From NCBI RefSeq assembly GCF_000143415.4, contig NW_003314373.1:124001-188000 (forward strand): a stretch of 64,000 bases of DNA, read 5' to 3'. The translations under genes were made by a program, and so were the position numbers. Origin of the DNA: Selaginella moellendorffii (Eukaryota > Streptophyta > Lycopodiopsida > Selaginellales > Selaginellaceae). Each line of letters starts with the position of its first letter. Positions within the stretch are counted from its first letter, which is position 1. Below the pieces are notes generated by a model. It saw only the letters and a program-made list of their open reading frames with translations. It did not search any database and was not told where the DNA came from. Of the stretch, positions 45,669 through 58,669 are shown one piece after another.

Positions 45669-46209
45669 TCTCTTCTCCCTCTCCGCCCGCCTTGTTCTTC
45701 CACACTGGACCATCGATTCATCATCGGCGACTCCGACGCGTTGGATTCGATCGGCAACAGTTCTTTGGCGTCGCGCGGCGGGTTAGAATCTCTCGTTTTT
45801 GCTCCCAGATTTGTGGATTTTGTCCATCGATTCCGGCCTAGGAGCTGAATCCGCTGCGAGCTTGGTGAGAGAGCGTGTTCTTCTCGTTCTTTTTTCCTTT
45901 TTTTCTGTGAATATTTCCTCGCCGCGCCCGCTTTCTCGTGATTTTATTTCATCATCCAAGTCGCTTTTCAATGCGGTGTCCGCCGTTGAGAGAGTAGGAC
46001 CTCGATTCATTCATTCAGTCCGGGTGGCTGTGTGGTTTGATCAATAATTTCCTTGTCCGGGCACGCATTTGATTTTAGAGTCGCAGTCAGCAGTTTTGTC
46101 TCGAGAATCTGATTGAAGCGCTCATCGTTTAGAAATAGAGTGAGAGTCTATAGCGAAGTGATGCGAGGGTCTAGATAGAAAAGAGCGAAAGAAAAAAACA
46201 ACAACTACG

Positions 46210-49200
46210 ATGGCTCCAAGAGCCACTTCCAAGTCGAAGAATCACAAATCCAAGGGAGAGAAGAAGAAGAAAGAAGACAAGCGTAAGCTGACCAAGCTCT
46301 TTTATATTCCTGTTTCTCGTCTTCTTCGTTTACTGATTCGTTGCTTTCATTCGTGCAGTGCTTCCTACCGTTCTCGATGTTCTGGTTTATCTCCCAAGTG
46401 GCGACGAAATAATTCTCAAGGTAAGGCTTTTCCTTCTCTTGATATCGTACTCAGGCTTTCCATTGTTCGTGGTACCAGGGGATTTCTACTGATCGAATCC
46501 TGGATGTGCGCAAGCTTTTGGCGGTCAATGTTGAGACATGCCACCTTACGAGATTCTCGCTATCCCACCAGGTACGTTTTATTTCTCTTTAGCGGCTATA
46601 GTCAAGTCGTGCCATTAAAAGGTTCGTGGAGATCGACTGAATGACTCTCAAGAGGTCATGCACTTGAAGCCTTGTGTTCTCACTGTCGTCGAAGGTAAAT
46701 CCTTACATCTTTGTTTTTCAGTTCGTTAGATTACATGTATTGCAGAAGCATACACGGAGGAATCAGCCATGGATCACGTGAGAAGGCTATTGGACTTGGT
46801 TTCAAGTATTACTTGCTTTGGTCCTTCCGGGAAGTCATCAGTGCCAGACAAAGAAACAGATGGTAAAGCAGATGGTACAACAGGCAGGACGGAGAGTGGA
46901 GAGAATAGCATCAATCTCAAGGATATCAAGGACATAACAAAACTCTGTCCTCCATCCGAGCTGGGGAAGTTTTACGAGTTCTTTTCCTTCGCGCATCTAA
47001 AGTCACCTGTCCAAGGTTTGTCAAATCTGCTAGCGGTTTATATTTAAACTAACCACTTTCTCATTGTGACAGGCATTAAAATTTCTCGTCAGGCAGGCTC
47101 TAAAACAGATTTTTTCTCGCTAGAGGTATTTCCTGCATTGTATAGACTATTGTATTTATCTGAACTTTCCTTTTTACAGGTTAAGGTGACCAACGGGAAA
47201 ATTCTTTCCGTTACAGCTTGTAGCACCGGATTTTATCACACGGGGAAGCAGCAAGTGAAGTGCCACGCACTGGTCGATTTGTTAAGGCATCTTAGCAAGT
47301 CTTTTAACGACGTGGGTATGTTTTTGTGAAATGCTCCTAGAAACTCACAGTTTTTCTTGCCGTGATTGCAGAACTACGAAGAACTGTTGAAAGCATTTTG
47401 CGCGCGCAATAAGGTGTGTATCGCTTTTCACGAAAGTCTAGTGCTTACTTAATTGTTTATTACAGTTTGCGAACATTCCGTACGGTCTGCGAGCTAATAC
47501 GTGGGTGGTTCCACCAATAGCAGCAGAATCACCGTCTACGTTTCCGGCTTTGCCTGCAGAAGATGAAACTTGTGGTGGCAATGGAGGTGGCCGAGGTAGA
47601 AATCCCGAAGGCCTCAACGTGCCGTGGTCACAGCACTTCTCTTTCATAGCCAAAATGGCTTGCGAGACGTCGGAGGAACGAGAGGTTCGGGATCATAAAG
47701 CTTTTGTTCTCCATAACTACTTCGTCGATGTGGCTACTACACATGCTGTAGCAGTCATAAGGGAATTGGATTCTTCAAGCTCATTCCAGACAGAACATGT
47801 AGAGACCAGAGGTACTCTCAAGTTCTCCGTCACTCGAGATGCCACAGATCCCGGCAGAAAAGTTGTATGGAAAATAGAGTCGAGCTCAACAACGGAGTTT
47901 CAAAGGGAAATATCGGAACGGAATGTTTTGAAAGGAATTACGGCTGACGAAAGCACCGTTGTCCATGTAAGTTTTTTTGGTTTGAGCTCTCGTGTAAAAA
48001 GTTCACTAACGTTTTAAGTTGGCAGGACACTTGTACATTAGGTATTGTTTTAGTTCGACATCAAGGATATAAGGTAGTTGTAGAGGCAGTCCCGACGGAG
48101 CGCACTCAGGATATTCTCGAGATCATGGATCCACCTGAAGGCGGTGCAAACGCACTCAACGCAAACAGGTATTTGTCTTAGAGCATAGATTTCATAAGTG
48201 ACTTCCCTTATTTTATCTTTTTGTCAGCCTCCGCATTCTTCTGCATAAGAAGTCTCAGAGACTGGATACTAGTGGCGAGGAAGAGAAGCGCGCCAAAGAT
48301 CTTCTTTCTGAAACAATAGACAAGGCAATTTCCAGCGTAAGCACGCAGGGACCCGTTAATCCGAGCCAGTATTTCAGGTGGGAACTCGGCGCATGCTGGG
48401 TCCAACATTTAGGAGAAATAACAAAAGCAAACAGCAGTGAGAAAAGTGATAAAAGTGGCCAGAAACCGAGCAAGGACGAGGAACCTGTGTCTGAAGATGT
48501 CTCCCCTCTGAAAGGACTCCTTCCCGAGTCTTCTTTGGAGCGACTTAAAGGAACAAAATCAGGCCTTCACCTAAAGGTAGCAAGCCTTTTATTTCTTATG
48601 ACGTTACAGAATTTTTTCTTTTATATAAACTTTCAGTCTGTTGCGGAGCTTATGAACGCAGCGGAACAATATTATAATAATGTGGCGCTTCCTAAGCTTG
48701 TAAGCTGATCCCATACCTCTTAGTTTTCTCACATCTTGATACCTTAACTTCCAGGTGTCAGATTTTTCGGCTCTTGAGCTCTCTCCTGTTGAAGGGCGAA
48801 CTTTGACAGATTTTATGCATATACGTGGGTTGAGGATTTTCTCACTGGGACAACTGGTATAATAATCTAGCACTTTTCTGATAATTTTTCTTACATACTG
48901 AGTGTTTGACAGGCTGATCTGTGCTCAAAACTTCCGCACATCAGGTCGCTGTGCATCCACGAAATGATTATCCGCGCTTTTAAACACTTGCTTCGAGCTG
49001 TAGTTGCCTCCGTGAAAGAAACTTCCGAGCTAGCTTCTACAATCGCGACTGCTTTGAACGCCATATTTGCTAGCCTGCCAGCTGAAGGCAAAGAGGAGCC
49101 TGTTGAGAAGCATGTCTGGAAATGGCTGGAGTCGTTTGTCGCCGCGAGATTTAGATGGAAACTCGCTTATGATTCGCGGCTAAACCTGCGTAAGTACGCA

Positions 49201-52200
49201 CTTCTTCGAGGGATTTGCTATAAGGTCTGTTCTCTTCACTTATTTATATTCATCTACTTACCATTCTTTTACTAGGTTGGCATTGAAATGGCTCCTCGAA
49301 GCTATAACTTTAACAGTACCACAATTTTCTCGAAGGCAGATGTAATAAGCTTGGTTCCCGTGTACAAGGTTTGTTCTTAAAACCTGTTTCATTCTTCCGT
49401 CATTTTGACAGAATTTTCATTTGTGCTTCCAAAGCATGCAATTTGCTCGTCCGCTGATGGACGCACGCTCTTGGAGTCGTCAAAAGCGGCATTAGATAAA
49501 GGAAAGCTAGAGGAGGCCGTGTCTTTTGGAAGCAAGGTAAATCTCTACCATTCTCGTACATTTTTCTCTAATGTTTGTTTGTAGGCCCTGACAAAATTGA
49601 TAGCTGTTTGCGGGCCTTACCATCGAATGACTGCTGGAGCATATAGTTTGCTTGCAGTGGTTCTTTACCACACAGGAGACTTCAATCAGGTACACAAAAG
49701 CTACATATTGTATTAATGTAATTGATGACTTAATTGATGACTTTTTGTGATCAGGCCATGATATACCAGCAAAAAGCTTTGGACATAAATGAGAGGGAGC
49801 TTGGACTTGACCATCCGGATACAATGAAAAGCTATGGTGACTTGGCTGTCTTTTACTACAGGCTTCAACATACAGAGTTGGCATTAAGGTAAAGTTGCTC
49901 TTTTAAGTAGTGTACTCTATTAACTTCTGAGGTCAGATACGTTAATCGGGCACTTTACTTGCTGCACTTGATCTGTGGACCCTCACATCCGAATACAGCT
50001 GCTACTTATATAAATGTAGCTATGATGGAGGAGGCTCTTGGAAATGCTCACGTAGCTTTGCGATATCTACATGAAGCACTTAAATGCAACGAGAGGCTTC
50101 TCGGCAAAGATCATATTCAGGTGATACTATCTCAAACAAAACAAATCAGTTTTCATCTGGAGTACTTTACAGACTGCAGCAAGCTACCATGCAATTGCTA
50201 TAGCACTCTCACTGATGGAAGCATATACACTCAGTGTCCATCACGAACAAACTACGTATCAAATCTTGCAAGCAAAGCTTGGTCCAGATGACATCCGCAC
50301 ACAGGTTGATCGACTCCCTCTTGATTGTGAAACAGTCTCTCATGCATGATATGTGTTCTTTACAGGATGCTGCTGCCTGGCTTGATTATTTTGATTCTAA
50401 AGCAGTTGAGCAACAAGAAGCCACAAGGACAGGGGCACCTAAGCCTGATCCTTCTGTTGCAAGCAAAGGCCATCTTAGGTAGATGTCTAGTTTTATTTCT
50501 TCTTAAATCATATTGTGCTGCTTTTTATTGTAGTGTCTCTGATCTTCTAGACTACATTAACAAAGAAGTATCAACATCAAGTGAGAAGGATAAAAAGCCT
50601 AAGCGTTTGAAGGTAGAGTACAAACTGCCATTCGATTGTGCGCCACTTACTTTGTTTTTTTATACAGATTCTAACTGTAGAAGATAATGCGGATTCTCCA
50701 AAACAAGAAGCAGGGAATTCAAGCAGTACTCAGAGCCAAGAGGAGAATCCTATCATTAAAGAAGAAGTTTCGGGACAGGTTAGAGAGCCTCCTTCCAACG
50801 CAGAAGATCGCATTGCCAAGATTTCCAGCTCAACGGAAGTTTCCAACGCAGCGGTGATATCTTCGGAAGAGGTTAATGAAGATGAAGGATGGTTCGAAGC
50901 TACATCAAGAAGGAAAACGCTACAAAGAAAGAAGTTTAGCAGTTCAGATGTATCTGGCACTAGCAGGATGGGATTTAAAGGCACACGCCCTGATACTCCT
51001 TCCGAGAGTGGTAGTGGTACGCAAGAGAAGCTGGACGTTCCTTCCGATAGTGGTACACAGGAAAAGCTGGAAGTTTCTTCTGGGGTGGCTGAACAAGGTC
51101 AGGTTCCTAGCGTCACAACACAGGGTAACAGATCCTACAAAGACGTGGCTCTGATGATGATACGGCCGTTACAACAATTGCAGCAAGCAGCAGTGAAAGT
51201 GGCAGGGACCAAAACAGAAACGAAAACAACAGGGCAAGCTGAAGAGGAGGATTTGATGTCTTGCGAAGGATCTTCGAGCTGTTCTTCATCAGCAGCAGCC
51301 ACAACTCCTGCGAAGACTAGTATTCCCAAACCAGCTTCTCGTCCCGACTCACAACAAACTACCATTGAAGTGGCCATGACTCCCATTCGAAAGCAGGTAC
51401 ACCTTCCTTCAAAAACTCAGGACTGCCAACCTTCTGTTGTCACACCGCCACCTCTTGCAACTCCAGCCTCCCTTTTCAATGCCCCTGGATCTCCTTCTCA
51501 CCATCCTCCTCCCACCACACCTGGTGCCAAGAAGCTTATGAATCCTTTTGCAATCGAGTTTGTCCCGGGCAGAAAGTGGCATCCGTTTCTTCCATCCGAG
51601 ACTAACTCTTTACAAACAGGAGGATCAGGCTCTAAAGATCAAGACGAAAAGAGGGAAAGCCAAGGTGGTGTGAGTGATGGTGATGGCGATACAACAGAAA
51701 GTCTAGAGCAAGGCAGTCCCGAAAAACCACAGGCAGAGGAGACAGTAAAAAATAGTGAGTTAGAAATGGCAAAGACACAAAGGCTCCAGGAAGAAATTTT
51801 ATTACATGAAGAAGCGGCAGCAGCAGCACAAGGCTCAATCGCACAGGAGGAGCAAGACGAAAGTTTTGAAGGGGAAGTAGCAATAACAACACCAAGCATA
51901 AGTTTGGAACAAGAGGACACTGGTAGCAACAAGGAGGGGATTCACAGTGACAGTGACGAGAGATTGCTAGTTGCTGCGGGGGACAGAGATCAATCTGGCT
52001 TTGCAGCAGCAATGGCAAGCAAAAGGTGGTGTAGCAGTAGCAACTTTACGAGATCACGGAGTCGCGGGGCTCGCTGGCAGCGGCGCTCGGACGGAGCGAT
52101 CACCAGAGTGTACAGGCTGCAAGAAGGGAGCTCCAGTGCCAACCCGCAGCTGAAAACCACCTCCACTTTCACAAACGTCCCGGAGCCGCACACATTGCAG

Positions 52201-52245
52201 TCGCCAGCGTCGTCCACTCTCATGAGGAGCGTGCGAGTAAGCTAG
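46210..52245 (+). CDS. REC/clustered-mitochondria (CLU)-family TPR protein (23 exons, about 1595 aa)
   Basis: Twenty-three exons from ATG 46210 to the stop at 52245 join in phase. The first are 46210-46282, 46359-46420, 46479-46571, 46622-46694 and 46746-47015; the last is 50668-52245. The N-terminal ubiquitin-like part carries the plant hallmark [20 protein letters not shown] and [24 protein letters not shown] domain follows ([13 protein letters not shown]-type text near 47620), then a conserved region ([20 protein letters not shown] near 49450), TPRs (49585-50300: [40 protein letters not shown]) and a low-complexity C-terminal exon with [17 protein letters not shown]1-type proteins set chloroplast compartment size; the related FRIENDLY/CLU governs mitochondrial distribution and binds mRNAs. 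The paralogue is not resolved. Likely cytosolic and nuclear. Confidence 0.88.
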
Positions 52246-52656
52246 AGAAGGGCGAGAGTTCTCACGAAAGAAAAATCCATCTAGCACGCTTGGAAAGGAC
52301 GAAAAAATAAGAACGCTATGTCATGGAATGCTCCATAAGTGTCTTCTCTGGCCCAAAGGTTTAAAGGTTTAAAGGTGGCACCACTTTTTGTTTTGTTTAA
52401 ACAACCAGTTTAGGGTTTATGGTTGCCGAGGCTGGGGGCTTCGTTCCGTACCACCGAGGCTGGCTGGGCCAGGTTCGGTAGCCAAGCGGTTTTGCGGTTT
52501 CGTTAATCTTGGGCGAGCGGTTCTGTTTCATCATCGTCATCGTCGTCGTCATCACCAACAGTGGTGTGGGTTTTTGTTGGTGGTTTTGCGTTGTCATCCG
52601 CTTTGCTCGCTCTCCCTCCTCCCGCGAGCTCGCCACTTTGATGCCACAGCGCTTCC

Positions 52657-54891
52657 ATGGATCCCCAGAACCGAGGAGCAACCGGAGGAGGAGCTAGTAG
52701 CGCCAGCAGGTTCCTGGGCTACAGCCGCCTCGCCAGGCCTCGCTCCATGCGAGCCTGCCGCGTTCGTTCTCTCAAGGTTGGTCTGCGAGGCTTAGACGCA
52801 CAAAAGCAAATTCTTTTTCCACGAAGTTTGTATGGCTTATGGATCTCACAACTTGGGTGGTGTAGTTACAGGAAAGAAGTGGCGCAACCCAGCAAGTCCC
52901 AGGGCTTAAGCAGGGGACAGAGTTCTTCGAACTTCTAGCAGCCGTTGCCGGACAGTTTCTCCAGGACGCCAGCAGCAGTGGAGAGCCCGAGTGCGATGGT
53001 GGTGGCGGCCGAGACAGGAGTAAAAAACCCGCTACCACTGCTGCGGCTGCGGCTGCCGCTGCCGCTGCTGCTGCCAAGCATGGTGATTCTTTCATTCGTG
53101 TTTCTTCTTTCCATTCTGAATGCTTGGCTTTCAGCTGGCTCGTTTCGCAAGAGAAGGTACCAGAACGATCCTCCCTTTACTGCTCGACAAGGAGGAGGAG
53201 GAGCTCGCGGCTCGTCGTCCAAGCGGAAGAAATCCCCGGATGACGCTGGAAGTGCCGACGATATGTCGCAAGGATCTCTGGATAATATGATGAGCATCGA
53301 CTTCGAAGGTATGCTTGCCATCTTCTTCTTGCTTGATCTCTGTGATCTTGTTTGTAGCCAAGGCGGCAACGCCAACACCATCATCGGCCAGTGGATCATC
53401 GTCTCCTCGAAAAACAGGTGCTGTCTCTAAAGAACAGGTCCTCGGTGCATTGATTTTTCACTCGGTATTGGAATGCTCATCCATGGCCTTCTCTTCTCTT
53501 CCTGCAGTAAAACTCAGCATCAAATCCTTCACGGTTCCAGAGCTTCTCATCGACATGCCAGAGTCTGCAACTGTAGCCAGCCTCAAGGTAAAGTAGTTTT
53601 TCTCCACTCTCTCGGTAGTTTCTTGTTGGATTGAAAGGAAACGAAAGATAAAAACCGTCTTTGTTTTGCACAGAAAGCTGTGCTGGATGCAACGATGAAC
53701 CTGCTGGGTGGTGGCCTGAGAATTCGTGTTTTCCTCCACGGCAAGAGAGTCCCTGACGAGGAAGCCACACTGGCTCAAGTCGGGCTTTCCGCTCAGGCTG
53801 GAAAGAGCGGCTCTCTGGGATTTATGTTGGAGCCAGCATCCTCTTCCAACTCCGAGGATGCTCTCCTCGGACTCTCTCAAGCAGCCAGCCAGCCAGGAAC
53901 TTGGTAAAATCTCGACGTCCTTTGTTTCTTCTTCTCATCACTTCCTCGCTTGTTTCCATTCTAGGCACCCGACTTTGGCCGTGAGCACGGACGGGAGCTG
54001 GGCCGTGGTAGAAGGCCAAGAGAAAATGGAAGACGCTGTGATTGAGACAGATGCTCGGCTCGCATGCTCGCTGGTTTCGGGTGGTGGTGGTGATGGACAG
54101 GCACAGATAAATGCCAAATGGACTGGTACAACAACACACCTGCTTTGTTTAGACGGATGCCATAAAAACAATCTGAGAACATATAAAGCAACACGGGTGA
54201 CAGCGGCTGGGGGTATGACCTTTCATTTACAGCACACAAGAACAAGGAACAAAAGAACGAACAAAAACCAAGAAAGGATAACAATTCACAGGCTCTTTTC
54301 TTTGTTTCTCTCGTGAGAGTGAGTGATCGTTCTCTCCATCTTCTTCTTCTTCCAGATGTCGAGCAAGCAGGAGCCATCGTCCAGCATCCGACACTAGGAG
54401 GGGACAACTCGTCGCAGAGCCTGGCTATGGTTTCGTTGCGGCAGAAGCAGCTCACCATCGAAGGCACCAAGCGCAGGATACGAAGGCCCTTTACAATCTC
54501 TGAGGTGGAAGCTCTTGTCTACGCCGTGGAAAAGCTCGGCCTTGGAAGGTAAACGTTTTCTTCGTCAGAGGTGGTGGTGTAAGCTCATGTTTCTAGATGG
54601 CGTGACGTGAAGCTGTGGGCTTTCGATCAAGCCAAGCACCGGACTTACGTCGACTTGAAGGTGAACACGAAAAAACTCTCGTGGATTTCGAAGTTTTTGA
54701 GTCTGTGCTACAAAGTTTCATGGATTTTCATTCTCCAGGACAAGTGGAAGACTCTAGTTCACACGGCACGGATTGCGCCGCACCAACGCAGGGGCGAGCC
54801 CGTCCCTCAGGAGCTACTCGAGAGGGTGATACGAGCTCAAAACTACTGGACGGCGAGGCAGGCAAAGCAGCAAGCCGAGCTCGATTTCTAG
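52657..54891 (+). CDS. telomere repeat-binding protein, Ubl plus Myb/telobox (TRP/TRFL type)
   Basis: Exons recovered: 52657-52776, 52872-53082, 53135-53308, 53358-53417, 53508-53587, 53674-53903, 53965 to an uncertain donor, 54356-54548, 54597-54660 and 54739-54891. The second exon has the family N-terminal box FFELLAAVAGQFLQD and a polyalanine run. A basic nuclear-signal-like SSSKRKKSPDD follows. Exons 5-6 encode the ubiquitin-like central domain (LSIKSFTVPELLIDMPESAT). The C-terminus is a single Myb domain with extension (RRPFTISEVEALVYAVEKLG, GRWRDVKLWAF) and the telobox hallmark VDLKDKWKTLVHT, split by the last intron. These nuclear proteins bind double-stranded TTTAGGG repeats. The end of exon 7 is the only unresolved junction. 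Confidence 0.88.
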
Positions 54892-54899
54892 ACATTCTT

Positions 54900-55790
54900 T
54901 CTCCCATTTTGATTTATCTTATATTTCTATACTGCACAGCTCCACAGCTAAACAGCTAAGCTCGCTCGCAAAGTTTTTGCAAGCAGTTGTGCATGCGGTT
55001 GTAAGAGGCCGAGCAGCGGTTTAACTGAAACATGCCTTCAACGTCCAAGCATTCCTTCTGTAAACCAAATGGTTTTTTGGTGTTTGTTTGAGTAGACAAA
55101 ATGCTTTTTCGGATGAAGAAGCTCTAAGATATATTTGCTTGTGTGGTTTTTTGGTGTTTGCACAATCCTTCATCATAGTCTGCGGCCGATTTCAGAGCTC
55201 CCAGCTCAGCCAGCTTGTATCCCTTCTCAAATGCTGGTGGCCGATACACATTCGCGTTGAGTGGCAGCAGGATTGGGAGTCCACCTCAATTCTGCCCCTC
55301 GCCATTGGTTTGCACAGGCACGTTTCCCATCATAGCCACTGCGTCGTCGAGCTGGTTTGCAAGCACATGAATCATGCAGCCATAATAGGCGTCACGGCAA
55401 ACTTTGTAACATAGAAAGCTGTCTTCCGTTGCTCTTGGGCCATGGCAAACTGTGTTAAGTTTGAAGGAAGAGAAAGATTTTCAACGCGGCAACTAGTAGA
55501 TTAGTTCATGACAATGATCCAGATGTTTGATATTACTTTGAAGTCTAAAGCTCCCTTCTTTCTAGTTCTACCAGCAAACACATGCATTGCTGCTAACACA
55601 ATGCTACTAGAAACGTTAGTCCTGGCACCGTATCTCCATCATTTCAGTGCGCTTGACTCCAGCTTCGAGCACCTGCACAAGTGGTGGCACACTGCACAAC
55701 CAAGTTTCGTCATCTTTTACCTTGCCCACTTCGGTGAAATGGTCGGCCCAATGCAGCTCTTATCACAGGGTTTCGTAGGAAATAATTCCT
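54900..55790. other. intergenic, no supported gene
   Basis: Short open frames only. Near 55493-55550 a phrase (CAACTAGTAGAT, then TTCATGACAATGATCCA) matches one at 57186-57235, next to copia debris. Confidence 0.4.
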
Positions 55791-55955
55791 CTCATCTCGC
55801 CACCTTGATGCCACAGCGCTTCCATGAAGGAGGAACAGGTTCCTTGCCGAGGACACGAATCACTTTTCGAATGTAGCAAACAACCCTAAACTAGCCATAG
55901 AGTTTTTCGAACTTCTAACAGCCGCTGCCGGACAGTTTCTCACATTTTCTCATGG
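55790..55955 (+). pseudogene. duplicated 5' fragment of the telomere-binding gene
   Basis: TCGCCACCTTGATGCCACAG with CGCTTCCATG (from 55797) matches the leader and start of the telomere-binding gene at about 52630-52660. TTCGAACTTCTAACAGCCGC with TGCCGGACAGTTTCTC (near 55905) matches its second exon at about 52928-52965. The frame is broken by a TAA where the gene reads TAG in the same non-coding phase, and intervening parts are rearranged or lost. This is a partial local duplicate of the neighbouring gene. Confidence 0.6.
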
Positions 55956-56947
55956 TATACACCCTTCATGTCAGCAACAAGGACGGTCGACTCCTCATCT
56001 GGGTCCGCGGCCAACAAGGCCGCTGCCGCACTTACAATGTTGTTGTCCCTTTCCCTCATAACGATTTGGAACTCTTCCAGCGATAAACTGGACACTATGA
56101 GGAGATCCTCAGGTTGGATCTCGGCCTCCACCACCTCCAGTTTTTGAGATGTAAGCCGCTACCAAAGAAAATAAGAATAAGAAATAATCAACTGTGTTCT
56201 ACCATACCCTGAAGTGACTGCCTCCAACAAGTGCTACCAGAAAAGTAGGTCCACTCACGGCTATGTGACTTCCCTTGAGTACTATTACATTTGAGTGCAA
56301 CTCTGGAAGCCACTCATTATCCTGTCAAACACCAAAACATGATCACCAAAATTCCTTTTTTTTTATTGTGCCAATGCTTTCATCTTCATCGTCTGAGTCT
56401 GAGTCTCCCTCATTTTTTCTTTCCTCTTTCAATCTTTTCTTCTCTTCCTCAACTTGAATGAGTTCTTGAATTCTTGCTCGAATACCCAGCTTAACTCTGC
56501 AACCCACAAGCACACTGCTAGGCACAAACACAATACTACCTGCTGAAAAGAGTCTCTATGGCTTGTGCAACAGTGATGCCACTTGTAAGAGTTTTTTCGT
56601 AATAGTTGTTGAACATCTCCAACCGATACAACGCAAGATCTGGGGCCCCTGCATGAATCTCGCGCTTCGATCAGCCTTGTGCGGGTCAAAAAAGAGCTGA
56701 CTTACATGAATGCCTGGTCCCTCGATGGCCTTCTGACACGATGAAGTGGATCGGCTCGCCATTAACTATTACCTTTTGAAACAGAGTCTACAACACCAAA
56801 AATTGGAATTTAAGCAGAGCACAAGAAAAAACTTACAAGATAAGACGCCACAAGTTTATCTACTCGAGCAAAGACGATGCCATCATGGTGCACTTGTGGC
56901 CCAAAGCAGCCTGGTTGAGAGTAGAAGCGCTCTCCCCTCGTCACCAT
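55940..56947 (-). CDS. unrecognised spliced gene (about 6 exons, about 250 aa)
   Basis: I do not recognise this protein. From ATG 56947 on the minus strand, exons 56947-56837, 56787-56706, 56648-56540 and 56496 onward join in phase: MVTRGERFYSQPGCFGPQVH, VIVNGEPIHFIVSEGHRG, WAPDLALYRLEMFNNYYEKT, VKLGIRARIQELIQVEEEKK. An acidic DSDSDDEDES stretch comes next. A run of nine A residues near 56357-56365 then leaves the frame one base short of the next exon (56321-56218, DNEWLPELHS). The last exon (EVVEAEIQPEDLLIVSSLSL, then stop at 55940) is open. The homopolymer could be a sequencing slip or a real disabling shift. Cytosolic or nuclear by default: no signal or membrane segment. Confidence 0.45.
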
Positions 56948-57206
56948 AAGCTCTTAATTAGGGCTTCTAAAAAAGGGCGTGGTTTAATAACTCTTAACAA
57001 TAATGTTTTGTAGCGACCACCAAGTTTTGCCGCTTCTAGCACGATCGTCTGGCTTTCACTGCACCATAGTGAGCTGATTTGCTCCACAGAGTACATCGTA
57101 GGCGTGACGTTACCAGATGAAACATGGAAACCCATAGAAAGCTGCTAAGTTTGGGGGACACCGCCAGTCTGGTGCTGAGGCCGAGCTGAGCAACTAGTAG
57201 ATGAAT

Positions 57207-57482
57207 TCATGACAATGATCCAACTGGGATGTTGGATATTATTTTAAATTCTACCGTGCCAAAGCTAGTTCTATACACTCTTGCTACTAAGACAACGTTA
57301 CGCTTGTGATCCACTCGGTGCCTGCATTCCAAGCTGTAACCCAGAAATTTGCACTCGACGCTCTTGGCATCAAGCTTTCTTCTCACCTGACCCGGGACAT
57401 GAGCCCAAGCCTCGCAGCCGAAGATGCGCCAGTGTGCCATATAGGGCTTCCGTCCACACACCAATGATATCTGTGGTCCCAT
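57207..57482 (-). pseudogene. Ty1/copia integrase C-terminal fragment
   Basis: A minus-strand frame with KPYMAHWRIFGCEAWAHVPG then RRKLDAKSVECKFLGY, the standard text just after the copia integrase core. No further copia domain continues in this orientation, so it is a rearranged fragment. Confidence 0.7.
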
Positions 57483-57494
57483 GCAGACGCTTGG

Positions 57495-58665
57495 ACGAGG
57501 TTGGTTATCGATATTTTCCTGACATTTATCAATGATTTTTCTCGCTATACGGTGGTGTATTTTCTACGCCTCAATTCTGAAGCGGTACCGCATTTTCTCA
57601 AGTTCACAGCTGTAGGCAAGACACAAACTGGGCAGGGTTTGAAACGGCTCAGGTGTGACAGGGGCATCAGGTGAATTCAATCGAGTTTCCCAAGAGGCTG
57701 ATACATATTGTTCGAGAATTTCACAGCGGCGTATATTCCGGTTGTGCGGAGAGGAAGAATCGCACTCTGCACGAACAGGTTAGTGGCTTACCCAATTCTT
57801 TTTGGATCAGCCTGGCTAACTATGTCCAAAATCAGTTCTGCCATGCGGCTGACCAGCTCCATCTTCTCACTACCACACGGAGCATTGTCTTTAGTGTTTT
57901 CACTTTCCATTCCTACAGGGTCAGGTGACAATGGATACTTGCGACCGGTGTTTCAACTTGAACAGGCCACGAGATGTCATTGGGTTGACCATCCTTTCCA
58001 TGGTCACCAAGGTGGGCAAGGCCAAAGATGATCAAGTGCAGGTGCTTGAAGCTGGTGAGCTTTGCTCAGCTCAGTCTCGCAGCCTACCTCCTCCAGAAAC
58101 TGTGGGAGCTTCTTCATCTGTGGGAGATCCTCCTGACGAGCTTCTAGTGGGCTCTGTCTCCATCATCCTCCTGCTGCCCTGGTTCCTCCAGTGGTGAATG
58201 CCGCCCCTATTCCTCCCCTGGATCCCGTTCCTCCGGGTCGTGCTAGGGTTGACGCGGACTCCACGCCGCTCTGACCGCCAGAGGAAGACCAATTCGCCTC
58301 ATTCGTTTTCACTGTTGGAGAACGTCCTATCCCAGCTCTTACGGTCAAGCCATGGGATTCTCCAGAAGCAAAATTCGGACGAGATGCGTTCGCGGAGGAA
58401 GAATAGCACTCCCGTGCTGGTTTCGTCTATTCCTGCCGGGTGTTTTCTTTGAAAGCACACCCTGATGGCACCACTCGTTTCAAGTCACGACTGGTTACAA
58501 AAGGAGTCCCTGCAATCCACGAGACTTTTGCATGCAGCAGGGTTACGTATTGCTCTGCAATCTGTATAGCGTGGGATTCAAGCGAAGCCAGTCTGCATCC
58601 AATTCGGCCCACCAGATTTCACCATCCTAAGCTTACAGTTGACAACGTATCCCAGCAGCAGTGAA
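57495..58665 (+). pseudogene. Ty1/copia pol remnant (integrase core to early RT)
   Basis: Plus-strand text in shifting frames: a DFSRYTVVYFLRLNSEA integrase core segment (near 57530-57580), KRLRCDRG (near 57640-57665), then CAERKNRTLHEQVSGLPNSF with the integrase Glu region (about 57735-57800), and much later an RT-type opening (TTRFKSRLVTKGVPAIHETF, about 58470-58530). Stops and shifts are frequent, and it lies head to head with the minus-strand copia fragment. Confidence 0.65.
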
Positions 58666-58669
58666 TTCC

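Noticed and set aside
45477-45713. Arg/Glu-repeat minus-strand frame
   Set aside because: Created by the (TC)14 microsatellite in the leader region of the REC gene.
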